The notes under the pieces were generated by a model. The model had not been told where the DNA came from. It saw only the letters and a program-made list of their open reading frames with translations, and searched no databases. A stretch of 10,804 nucleotides of DNA, from the NCBI GenBank assembly GCA_937897535.1, contig CALCQB010000083.1, positions 1 through 10,804 on the forward strand, given 5' to 3'. The position numbers and the translations under genes were made by a program. Source of the stretch: an uncultured Novosphingobium sp. Its GTDB lineage: Bacteria; Pseudomonadota; Alphaproteobacteria; Sphingomonadales; Sphingomonadaceae. Positions 1 to 7,247 of this stretch are shown here, in pieces. Position 1 is the first letter of the stretch; the number at the start of each line of letters is the position of its first letter.

Positions 1-3000
1 CCCTCGTCGGCCAATCCCAAGCACAGCTACACCCTGCTCAACCGCGAGGCGCCGGAGTTCGTCCGGTTCGTCAACCCGAGCGACTACCGCGTCGCGCGCG
101 CAGCCTGCGGGGCCTGCCACTTGCCGACAATCGAGGCGGCGGAGCGCTCGCTGATGGCCAGCGGGGCGATGCTGTGGGGCGGCGCGGCCTATAACAACGG
201 GATCGTCCCGCTGAAGAACTACATCTTCGGAGAGGCCTATACCGAGAGCGGCCAGCCGGCCAAGGTGGTTGCTCCCGGCAATCCGCCCGGGCAGGTCACC
301 TCGCGTCAGGCCGCGCGCGGCGCGCTGGGGGCATTGTACCCGCTGCCACGCTGGAACGTGGTGCCGCCGGGCGACGTATTCCGGGTGTTCGAGGATGGCG
401 GACGCAACAAGGGCAGCGGCTTTGCCGAAACCGGGCTGCCCAATCCCTCCGGTGCGATCCAGCAGCTGGAGGAGCCGGGGCGGCCCGACCTCAAGCAGTC
501 CAACCGCGGCCCCGGCACCGGCCTGCGCGTGGCGATCCCGGTGCTTAACATCCACAAGACCCGGCTCAACGATCCGTTCATGTGGTTCATGGGGACCAAC
601 GACCAGCCGGGCGATTATCGCCACTCGGGCTGCTCGGGCTGCCATGTGGTCTATGCCAATGACCGCGAGCCGCGCCACAGCCTGATCTATGCCGACAAGG
701 GCCGCGACGGGCAGAGCGCGACCGTCGATCCGACGATTGCTGGCAAGAGCAAGGGTGGCGGGCACGGCGAGCTCAAGGGCGATCACGGCGATGCTGTCGA
801 ACCATCGGGCGAGAGCGAAAAGGAAAGCGGCCACCCGATCGGTCACGTCTTCACCCGCGCGATCCCCACCGCGCAATGCATGTCGTGCCACATGCACCAG
901 CCCAATGTGTTCGTGAATTCGTTCCTGGGTTACACGATGTGGGACTATGAGGCCGACGCGCCGTTCATGTGGCCCGGCCCTGAAAACCGCACCCCGCGCC
1001 CGGCGGGGATGAGCGACGCGGACTATGAGCGGCTGTTCAAGCACCAGCGCTATCCCGATGCCGCGAAGATCCGCGCGATCAACGAGCGCAACCCCGAGGC
1101 GGCGGCGGCACGCGGGCTGTGGGGCGACGTCGATTTCCTGCGCAACGTCTACGATCTCAATCCGGCGCTCAAGGACACCCAGTTCGCCGACTATCACAGC
1201 CACGGCTGGAACTTCCGCGCGGTGTTCAAGCGCGATCGGGCCGGCAACCTGCTCGACGAGAACGGCACGGTGGTCGATCCGGACGATCCGCAGAAATGGC
1301 GCAAGAACGGCGAAGGCAAGTTCGTGCCGCCGGGTACCAATCCCGGCAAGACGGTCCATCTGATGGACATCCATGCCGAAAAGGGCATGCAATGCGCCGA
1401 TTGCCACTTTGCCCAGGACAGCCACGGCAACGGTCTGATCTATGGCGAGGTCGCCAATGCGGTCGAGATCGGCTGCGTCGATTGCCACGGCAGCGCCGAC
1501 GCCTATCCCACCCTGATGACCTCGGGCCCGGCCGCGCCGCCCAAGGGCAACAACCTGGCGTTGCTGCGCAACCCCGATGGCAAACGCCGGTTCGAATGGT
1601 CGGATTCGGGCGGCCGGCGGGTGCTGATCCAGCGCTCGATCGTCGATCCCGAGCTGTCGTGGGAAGTACACCTGACCAAGGACTCGGTCGATCCCGCCTC
1701 GCCCTATTTCAACTTCAAGGCCGCGCGGGCCAAGCTGATGAGCAAGTCGGGCGCCGAGGACGGCAGCTTCGGCTTTGGCCCCGGCGTGCCCAAGGCTGAC
1801 CGCGCGCACAAGGACAGCGAGATCGCCTGTTTCAGCTGTCACCTGTCGTGGACCACCTCGTGCGGTGGTTGCCACCTGCCGATCGAGGCAAACTGGAAGA
1901 CCACCGAACACCACTTTGACGGCGAGGAAACACGCAATTTCGCGACCTACAACCCCCAGGTCGCGCGCGACGACATGTTCCAGCTGGGCAAGCACATGAC
2001 CACCAAGGGCGGGCAGATCGCCCCGGTCCGCTCAAGCTCGGCGCTGGTGCTGTCCTCGACCAATGCCAACCGCGAGCGGATCTATGTCCAGCAACCGCCG
2101 ATCAGCGCGCCGGGTTTTTCCAGCCAGGCGTTTGCCCCGCATTTCCCGCACACCGTCCGTACCGCCGAAACCAAGTCCTGCTCGGATTGCCATGTCAGCG
2201 CGAACGAAGACAACAATGCGATCATGGCGCAGACGCTGCTGCTTGGCACCAACTTCGTCAATTTCATGGGGATGAACGCCTGGACCGGGCTCGACGGCGG
2301 GTTCGAGGCGGTGCGGGTGACCGAATGGGACGAGCCACAGGCGGTGATCGGCTCGTACCTCCAGCGCTTCGCCTACCCCGACTATTACCGGATGCACGTC
2401 GAGCAGAACGGGCGCGAGCTCAAGAACTGGACCCGGGGTTCGGCGGCCAGATCGGTCGCCGGGGGTGACAGCCATCCGGTCGAGCAGTTCCGCAACGTCA
2501 CGCAGGGCACCCCCGGCAAGGTCGGCTGCCTGCAACTGCGCGGGGAATACATGTTCGTCGCTCAGGGCAAGGGCGGCTTCCACGTTTACGATGTCGCGGC
2601 GGTGGCCAACAAGGGCTTCGCCGATCCGATCGTCTCGGCCCCGTTCGCGGGCGACGCGCAGGTCGACAGCAAGGACGCGACCTGCATGGCGCTGCCGACC
2701 GGCCAGCCGATCGCGCCGCTGCGCAACACCGCGCTGATGCGCCAGACCAACCAGGAACAGGCGTTCCTGCCCATCTACAACTATGCCGCGATCACCGACA
2801 GCGTCGAGGGGCTGATCCTGGTCGACGTCAATACCTTCGCCGACGGCGAATTCCGCAACAACAAGTTGCGCCGCGCGCTGACCTGGAACCCCGACGGGGT
2901 GCTGACCGGGGCGCGGCACATCGTGCTGGCGGGCGAGGTTGCCTACATCACCGCGGCCAAGGGCCTGGTGGTGGTCGATCTGGCCGATCCGCTCCATCCG

Positions 3001-3660
3001 CGCGTGACCGCGGTGCGCGAACTGGTCGATGCCCGGGCCAGCGCGGTGCAGTTCCGCTATCTGTGGGTGACAGACGGTGACGGCCTCAGGCTGTTCGACG
3101 TCACCGACCTGCGCAATCCGGTGGCGGTGCCCGAAGGAGCCGTGCCGCTGGCCGACGCGCGGCGGGTCTATGTCGCGCGGACCTATGCCTATGTCGCGGC
3201 CAAGAGCGAAGGGCTGGTGATTATCGATGTCACCCGGCCGCGCAGTCCCTCGATCTACCGCAAGGAAACGCTGGGCGGGCAACTGAACGATGCCGAGGAC
3301 GTGGTGGTCGCCTCGACCAATGCCTCGCTGTTCGCCTATGTTGCCGATGGCCGCAACGGGTTCAAGGTGCTGCAACTGACCTCGCCCGAAAGCCAGCGCA
3401 ACTTCTATGGCTTCTCACCCGCGCCCAAGCCCCAGCTGATCGCCTGGGCGCGCACGCCGAGCCCGGCTATTGCGCTGTCGAAGGGGCTCGACCGCGACCG
3501 GGCGGTCGACGAGACCGGCGGACAGATCGCGGTGTTCGGCCGCCTCGGCGCGCGCCCGTTCAACCGCCGCGAGATGGAGCGGCTGTTCCTCAACCGCCGG
3601 GGCGTGCCTTACAAGGTCCATGACGAGGCCGACATGTCGGCCTGGCGACCGCTGCGGTAG
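1..3660 (+). CDS. Large multihaem c-type cytochrome with C-terminal LVIVD beta-propeller (5' end outside window)
   Basis: The reading frame is open from base 1, so this is the 3' part of a longer gene; 1219 residues are visible. Eight CxxCH haem-c sites are present (visible residues 36-40, 211-215, 293-297, 465-469, 492-496, 610-614, 621-625, 727-731), and more may lie upstream. The leucine TTG at 121 is not the start, because the codons before it encode the in-frame CGACH motif. After the last haem the protein changes character. From about residue 840 there are six G-[LF]-x-[VIL]-x-[DQ]-[VL] units (near 858, 937, 987, 1027, 1070, 1119), the pattern of LVIVD repeats, suggesting a six-bladed propeller. 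Two lone cysteines (in GCLQL and ATCMAL) lie at the propeller entry. Covalent haem attachment requires export, so the protein must act in the periplasm or at the cell surface; its signal peptide is not visible. It converges on the redox operon and is probably its electron partner (inference). The substrate is unknown. Confidence 0.93.
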   Translation, partial: PSSANPKHSYTLLNREAPEFVRFVNPSDYRVARAACGACHLPTIEAAERSLMASGAMLWGGAAYNNGIVPLKNYIFGEAYTESGQPAKVVAPGNPPGQVTSRQAARGALGALYPLPRWNVVPPGDVFRVFEDGGRNKGSGFAETGLPNPSGAIQQLEEPGRPDLKQSNRGPGTGLRVAIPVLNIHKTRLNDPFMWFMGTNDQPGDYRHSGCSGCHVVYANDREPRHSLIYADKGRDGQSATVDPTIAGKSKGGGHGELKGDHGDAVEPSGESEKESGHPIGHVFTRAIPTAQCMSCHMHQPNVFVNSFLGYTMWDYEADAPFMWPGPENRTPRPAGMSDADYERLFKHQRYPDAAKIRAINERNPEAAAARGLWGDVDFLRNVYDLNPALKDTQFADYHSHGWNFRAVFKRDRAGNLLDENGTVVDPDDPQKWRKNGEGKFVPPGTNPGKTVHLMDIHAEKGMQCADCHFAQDSHGNGLIYGEVANAVEIGCVDCHGSADAYPTLMTSGPAAPPKGNNLALLRNPDGKRRFEWSDSGGRRVLIQRSIVDPELSWEVHLTKDSVDPASPYFNFKAARAKLMSKSGAEDGSFGFGPGVPKADRAHKDSEIACFSCHLSWTTSCGGCHLPIEANWKTTEHHFDGEETRNFATYNPQVARDDMFQLGKHMTTKGGQIAPVRSSSALVLSSTNANRERIYVQQPPISAPGFSSQAFAPHFPHTVRTAETKSCSDCHVSANEDNNAIMAQTLLLGTNFVNFMGMNAWTGLDGGFEAVRVTEWDEPQAVIGSYLQRFAYPDYYRMHVEQNGRELKNWTRGSAARSVAGGDSHPVEQFRNVTQGTPGKVGCLQLRGEYMFVAQGKGGFHVYDVAAVANKGFADPIVSAPFAGDAQVDSKDATCMALPTGQPIAPLRNTALMRQTNQEQAFLPIYNYAAITDSVEGLILVDVNTFADGEFRNNKLRRALTWNPDGVLTGARHIVLAGEVAYITAAKGLVVVDLADPLHPRVTAVRELVDARASAVQFRYLWVTDGDGLRLFDVTDLRNPVAVPEGAVPLADARRVYVARTYAYVAAKSEGLVIIDVTRPRSPSIYRKETLGGQLNDAEDVVVASTNASLFAYVADGRNGFKVLQLTSPESQRNFYGFSPAPKPQLIAWARTPSPAIALSKGLDRDRAVDETGGQIAVFGRLGARPFNRREMERLFLNRRGVPYKVHDEADMSAWRPLR

Positions 3661-3677
3661 TTGCGGAATGTTAAAAG

Positions 3678-3761
3678 CCCTTCCCCAGTGGGGAAGGGTT
3701 GGGATGGGGGTTAAACACTGGAGTCGAACCCCCACCCCAACCCCTCCCCATCGGGGAGGGG
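3678..3761. repeat. Inverted pair of G/C-rich hairpins between convergent genes; possible bidirectional terminator
   Basis: Two 35-nt units (3678-3712 and 3727-3761) face each other across 14 nt. Each unit contains its own perfect 9-bp hairpin with a 3-nt loop: CCCTTCCCC-AGT-GGGGAAGGG at 3678-3698 and CCCCTCCCC-ATC-GGGGAGGGG at 3741-3761. Compared as reverse complements, the units differ at 5 of 35 positions, all transitions. Two of the differences are a compensating T-A to C-G pair change in the stem. The element fills the gap between the cytochrome stop at 3660 and the phosphodiesterase stop at 3787. There is no T-tract, so it is not a textbook intrinsic terminator, but it could block read-through in both directions. 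It resembles an interspersed repeat common in sphingomonad genomes; that is from memory and was not checked. Confidence 0.85.
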
Positions 3762-3786
3762 CAATCAAGTCAGATAAATTGCGGGT

Positions 3787-4644
3787 CTAATCGAGCCGTT
3801 CGCTGGCGTTCTGGCGCACGGTCTTGACCATCGCGGCATCATAGCTGGCCAGCACCGGCCAGCGCGCGCCGGCCATTTCAACGCCGATGTGCGAGACCAG
3901 TCGTTCGCCGTCCCAGCGATGCAGCGCATAGCCTGCGGGTTCGGCCTGAACCATCGCGCGGCCATCGGGCAGGTCCGGATCGATCTCGGTGAGGTTTAGC
4001 GAAACCGCCGGTGCACTGGCCGGACAGACCGTCAGCGGCACCCCGGCGACCGTGGTATGGACCGCGCGATGCAAGTGTCCGGCGATGATCCCCCGGACTT
4101 GACTGCGGCCCGCGATGACAGCGGCGAAGCGCGCGATCCACGCTTCGCTGCCCGAGCCGTCCATCCAGTCGATCCCCGAGACGATCGGCGGATGATGCAT
4201 CGCGATCAGTACCGGCGTGTGCGGATCGGCATCGAGCCTGGCCCTGAGCCAGGCGGCGCGCGCCGCACAGAACGCGCCGCCGTGACGGCCCGGTTCGATC
4301 GTATCGAGCACGATCAGGCGCAGCCCGGCGAGGGGCAGTTCGTACTGGATGAAGCCGTCGTGCACCGGCACATCGGCGACGGCCGCGCGGAATGCACCGC
4401 GCGCGTCGTGGTTGCCGACCATCAAGTGGAACGGCAGGTCGTATTGGCCGAGAATGCCCGCCAGCCGCGCGTAGCTCTGTGGTGCGCCTTGATTGGTCAG
4501 GTCGCCGCTCAAGACCACCAGGTCGGGCTGGTTGGGGCCACCGGCGATTGCATCCAGCACCGCGCGCAGCCGCTGGACGTTGTCCTCCTCCGGGTCGGCC
4601 GGATCGAACCCGATATGACAGTCGGTAACCTGGGCGATCAGCAC
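3787..4644 (-). CDS. Calcineurin-like metallophosphoesterase, CpdA/Icc-type (putative class III cyclic-nucleotide phosphodiesterase)
   Basis: The 285-residue protein carries every motif of the dinuclear metallophosphoesterase fold (PF00149). These are D8-x-H10 in the first strand (AQVTDCHIGF), G-D48 (LSGDLTNQG), G-N78-H79-D (MVGNHDARG), H150 (AMHHPP) and G-H190-x-H192 (AGHLHR). The length and the IAQVTDCHIGF opening fit CpdA/Icc-type enzymes, some of which hydrolyse 3',5'-cAMP, although members also act on other phosphodiesters. There is no signal peptide or membrane segment, so it is probably cytoplasmic. The GTG at 4644 is chosen as start because a full AAGGAGG lies 5 nt upstream. An ATG at 4659 would give 5 extra residues and a 4-nt ATGA overlap with the preceding gene, and remains possible. 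It is the last gene of the operon whose first gene encodes two cNMP-binding domains, so cNMP turnover is an attractive but unproven role. The stop is TAG. Confidence 0.9.
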   Translation of the reverse strand: MLIAQVTDCHIGFDPADPEEDNVQRLRAVLDAIAGGPNQPDLVVLSGDLTNQGAPQSYARLAGILGQYDLPFHLMVGNHDARGAFRAAVADVPVHDGFIQYELPLAGLRLIVLDTIEPGRHGGAFCAARAAWLRARLDADPHTPVLIAMHHPPIVSGIDWMDGSGSEAWIARFAAVIAGRSQVRGIIAGHLHRAVHTTVAGVPLTVCPASAPAVSLNLTEIDPDLPDGRAMVQAEPAGYALHRWDGERLVSHIGVEMAGARWPVLASYDAAMVKTVRQNASERLD

Positions 4645-4649
4645 CGCAG

Positions 4650-4656
4650 CCTCCTT
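4650..4656 (-). promoter_or_regulatory. Strong Shine-Dalgarno AAGGAGG deciding a GTG start
   Basis: AAGGAGG overlaps the last base of the upstream TGA stop (4658-4656) and sits 5 nt before the GTG at 4644. The competing ATG at 4659 has AAGGA directly abutting it with no spacer, which is too close for normal initiation. The arrangement implies that ribosomes finishing the FHA-decahaem gene reinitiate on the phosphodiesterase. Confidence 0.7.
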
Positions 4657-6365
4657 CATTCCTTGCGTCGCGGGGTTAGCCCGCGCGGGGCCGAGGCGGT
4701 GATATGATAGTCGTGGCACATCGCGCAGCCCGACGAGATCTTGCCGCGCGGGGCATTCTCACCCAGGTGGCAGGTCCGGCACGAGCGCAGGTCGGGCAGC
4801 AGCAGATCGGCCGAACTGGCTGAGGTCTTCGCGGCGTGGCAGGAACTGCACTTCTCTTCCTTGTGTGCCGCATGGGTGAACCAGCCGTGGTTCATGTAGC
4901 GCGAGACCTGGGTCACCGGCACTACCGCAAACCGTCCGCCGACCGCCGATGGAGTGTGGCATTCGCCGCAGATCCCGCCCCGCGACAAGGCCTGCTGGGC
5001 CGAACCGATCCCGCCCGCCGGCGGGGCAAAGCGGGCGAAATAGGGCCCGCTGCTGGAATATTCCCCGGGGCGCCGCCGACCGGACAGGATCGGCACGGCG
5101 ATCGGGCTGGGCGTGCGCGGCGCGACCGCAAGGTCGGCGATCATCTGGTCGACATCGCCGTGGCGGAGCTTGCGGAACGTGCCGCCGACCTTGTCATAGG
5201 CAAGGCTGTGGCAGCTCTCGCAATCGCGCTCCATGTCGATCGGCAGGAAGCGGACCCCGTCGGCGGTCGGACGGTGGCAGCTCTTGCAGTCGAGGCTGGA
5301 GCCCTGCCCCAGCCGCTGCGCCATCCGGCTGACCCCGCTGCGCGGATCGAGGTGCAGATCGTGCGGGAACTTGAGCCCGCTCGCTTCGCGCGGGCGCTCG
5401 CCCAGCGAGACGCGGGTCAGTTTTTCGCTGCCCATGGCCAGCGGCAGGGCCGGGCGGAACTGCGGATGCGCGTTGCCGAAGTCGGAGGCGTTGCCCAATG
5501 TGGTGTCGGGCAGCCGGTCCTTGAGCGAGCCGTGGCAATCGGCGCAGAACGCCTGGGCCGGGGGCGGCATCCGGCCCGCGCCCTCGTGCTCGGTGTGACA
5601 ATCGGAGCACGCGCCGGGCCCGGGCTTGCCGAAGCTGTGGGCGATCCGCCATTGCAGCTGGTCCCCGGCGCTGCCCGGCGCGCGGGCACCGGCAATCCGC
5701 TGGGGTGCGGCATGATCGTGCACGTCCTTGTGGCAAGTCAGGCAGGTCTTGTCCTGAACCGGTTCGAACGGCTTGACGTGGCAGGCCACGCATTGGCCTT
5801 CAAGCTGGTGGTGCGCCAGGCTAAGCGGACCGCTGCTCCACGCCGCATCGCCCTTGATCCCCTGTTTGGCGGCGGGGTCGCGGGTGAGGTTGTTGTAAAC
5901 CGGAACCGCCAGAAACGCGATCAGCACCGCCAGTCCGAGCAGCCACGACAGCAGCCGCTTGCCGGGCAGCCGCCCGGCCAGCGCGAACACCGCCTTCTCG
6001 TCGCTGGCGGCTTCGGACCCGGCCACCTGCCCGACCGTCAGCAGCACCGCGCCGTCGGCCTCACTCGAAACGGTGATCCGGTAGCTGCCGAACTGCAGCT
6101 CGCCGCCGGTCTGCGGCGCGATCACGGCATGGGTCTGCTGCCGGCCATCGAGCGTGAACCCCAGCGAGCCGAGCGCTTCGACCACGATCCGGCCATCGTC
6201 GCGGGCGGAGATTGCGGCGTGGCGCGGGTCGAGCGCCAGATCGGGTAGGTGCAGATTATTGTCGGCCGCGCGGCCGATCGTCACCCGGCTTCCGGCAAAG
6301 TCGCGGTCGCGCACGATCGCCCGGCCCTGCGCGGTGGTCTCGACGGTTCTGAGCCGGAAGGTCAT
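4656..6365 (-). CDS. FHA domain - single transmembrane helix - periplasmic decahaem cytochrome c
   Basis: The 569-residue protein has three parts. Residues 1-105 form an FHA-like domain, with G31-R32 and R48-H49 in the expected spacing. Residues 137-157 (LLSWLLGLAVLIAFLAVPVY) form one transmembrane helix, preceded by positive residues (GRLPGKR), which predicts the N terminus inside and the C terminus outside. Residues 190-555 hold ten CxxCH motifs, at 192, 208, 253, 274, 360, 382, 466, 506, 529 and 547. Extra histidines in patterns such as FPHDLHL (H335, H338) and H493/H498/H501 suggest bis-His haems of the c3/c7 type. The predicted role is to take electrons from, or give them to, the dihaem cytochrome b encoded just upstream (15-nt gap) and pass them to soluble or outer cytochromes. 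The FHA domain would face the cytoplasm and could bind the NAD(P)H module or a phosphoprotein. The start ATG at 6365 has only a weak GGGG upstream, so translational coupling is likely. Confidence 0.92.
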   Translation of the reverse strand: MTFRLRTVETTAQGRAIVRDRDFAGSRVTIGRAADNNLHLPDLALDPRHAAISARDDGRIVVEALGSLGFTLDGRQQTHAVIAPQTGGELQFGSYRITVSSEADGAVLLTVGQVAGSEAASDEKAVFALAGRLPGKRLLSWLLGLAVLIAFLAVPVYNNLTRDPAAKQGIKGDAAWSSGPLSLAHHQLEGQCVACHVKPFEPVQDKTCLTCHKDVHDHAAPQRIAGARAPGSAGDQLQWRIAHSFGKPGPGACSDCHTEHEGAGRMPPPAQAFCADCHGSLKDRLPDTTLGNASDFGNAHPQFRPALPLAMGSEKLTRVSLGERPREASGLKFPHDLHLDPRSGVSRMAQRLGQGSSLDCKSCHRPTADGVRFLPIDMERDCESCHSLAYDKVGGTFRKLRHGDVDQMIADLAVAPRTPSPIAVPILSGRRRPGEYSSSGPYFARFAPPAGGIGSAQQALSRGGICGECHTPSAVGGRFAVVPVTQVSRYMNHGWFTHAAHKEEKCSSCHAAKTSASSADLLLPDLRSCRTCHLGENAPRGKISSGCAMCHDYHITASAPRGLTPRRKE

Positions 6366-6380
6366 GCCGCTGCCCCGCCG

Positions 6381-7247
6381 CTACCAGTAGTAGAACACGC
6401 TGATGACATGCGCGGTCAGCGCGGCGATCAAGGCGAAGGTCGCGGGCACATGGACGTAGAGCCAGATTTCCAGCAGCGCTTTCAGCCGCACGTGCCGCCG
6501 CATCCGGCCCAGCTGCGCGGCCCGCCGCTGAAGCAGCGCCTCGACCCGGATCAAGGCCGGATCGGCGGCTTCGTCCGGCCCGGCGCGGTTGAAGGCCTCG
6601 ATCGCCTGCCGGGTCGCACCGTCGCGATTGGCACTGGCCAATCGCTGCCACAGCCCGCCCGCCGCCGCGCTTTCGGCCAGGGCCGCCAGCACGGCCTCGG
6701 TCCAGCGCCGCTCGAGCGGTTGCGCGGCGTCCTCAAGCTGCCGGTCGACCGCGCGCAGGGCCTCGAGCATTTGCGGCTGGGTCATCTCTTCGCGGTTCGA
6801 GCTGAGCGCGGCGGGCAGCACCGCATAGACAACGATCCCGAAGATCCCCGAGGCAATCACCAGCAGCATCAGCACGTAAGCCAGGCTGTGGACATTCCAG
6901 CCGAGCTGAAAGCCGGTGTGCAAGGTCACCACCACGATCAGCGCCAGCCCGAGGTAGACGTGTGCCGAGGTCCAGGCCTTGAGCGACCAGGCCCCGCGGG
7001 TCATGGTCCGCTTGCGCACGCCCAGCAGCGCCAGCCAGACGATCAGTCCGGCCCCCAGCGTCCCGAGCGTATAACCGAGCCAGGTCCCGCCATTGGGGCG
7101 CGGCTGCGGATCGGTCAGGGCATAGGCCAGCACCGCAATCCCGCACAACACCAGCGCAGTCTTGAGCCAGCGGAACCGGCGGTGGCGCAGGAAGCCTTCG
7201 TGATCGGAATCGAGTTGCCGCCCGGTCTGACGCTGGACTCTCGCCAT
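6381..7247 (-). CDS. Five-helix dihaem cytochrome b membrane subunit
   Basis: The 288-residue membrane protein has helices near residues 27-45, 56-77, 94-113, 121-145 and 262-286. Helix 3 carries H96 and H110 and helix 5 carries H266 and H280. Both are an exact H-x13-H pair, the spacing by which cytochrome b of bc1-type complexes and related quinol or ferredoxin-linked b cytochromes holds two haems stacked across the membrane. A charged, helical loop of about 115 residues (146-260) separates helices 4 and 5. It is presumably cytoplasmic and could dock the iron-sulfur module. The ATG at 7247 overlaps the TGA of the upstream gene by one base (TGATG) and has AAGGA 6 nt upstream. The frame stays open further upstream, but that stretch lies inside the iron-sulfur coding region and is not the gene. 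Probable role: transfer of electrons between the cytoplasmic Fe-S clusters and the periplasmic decahaem protein; a quinone site cannot be excluded. Confidence 0.88.
   Translation of the reverse strand: MARVQRQTGRQLDSDHEGFLRHRRFRWLKTALVLCGIAVLAYALTDPQPRPNGGTWLGYTLGTLGAGLIVWLALLGVRKRTMTRGAWSLKAWTSAHVYLGLALIVVVTLHTGFQLGWNVHSLAYVLMLLVIASGIFGIVVYAVLPAALSSNREEMTQPQMLEALRAVDRQLEDAAQPLERRWTEAVLAALAESAAAGGLWQRLASANRDGATRQAIEAFNRAGPDEAADPALIRVEALLQRRAAQLGRMRRHVRLKALLEIWLYVHVPATFALIAALTAHVISVFYYW

Noticed and set aside
121..123. TTG as start of the large cytochrome
   Set aside because: The frame continues upstream to base 1 and contains an in-frame haem motif immediately before it.
2032..3375. Long open frame on the minus strand (about 447 codons)
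   Set aside because: It is antisense to the propeller half of the large cytochrome, has no recognisable domain, and its composition is what a GC-rich mirror frame gives.
4836..6248. Long plus-strand open frame (about 470 codons)
   Set aside because: It mirrors the FHA-decahaem gene, whose ten CxxCH motifs and domains leave no doubt which strand is coding.
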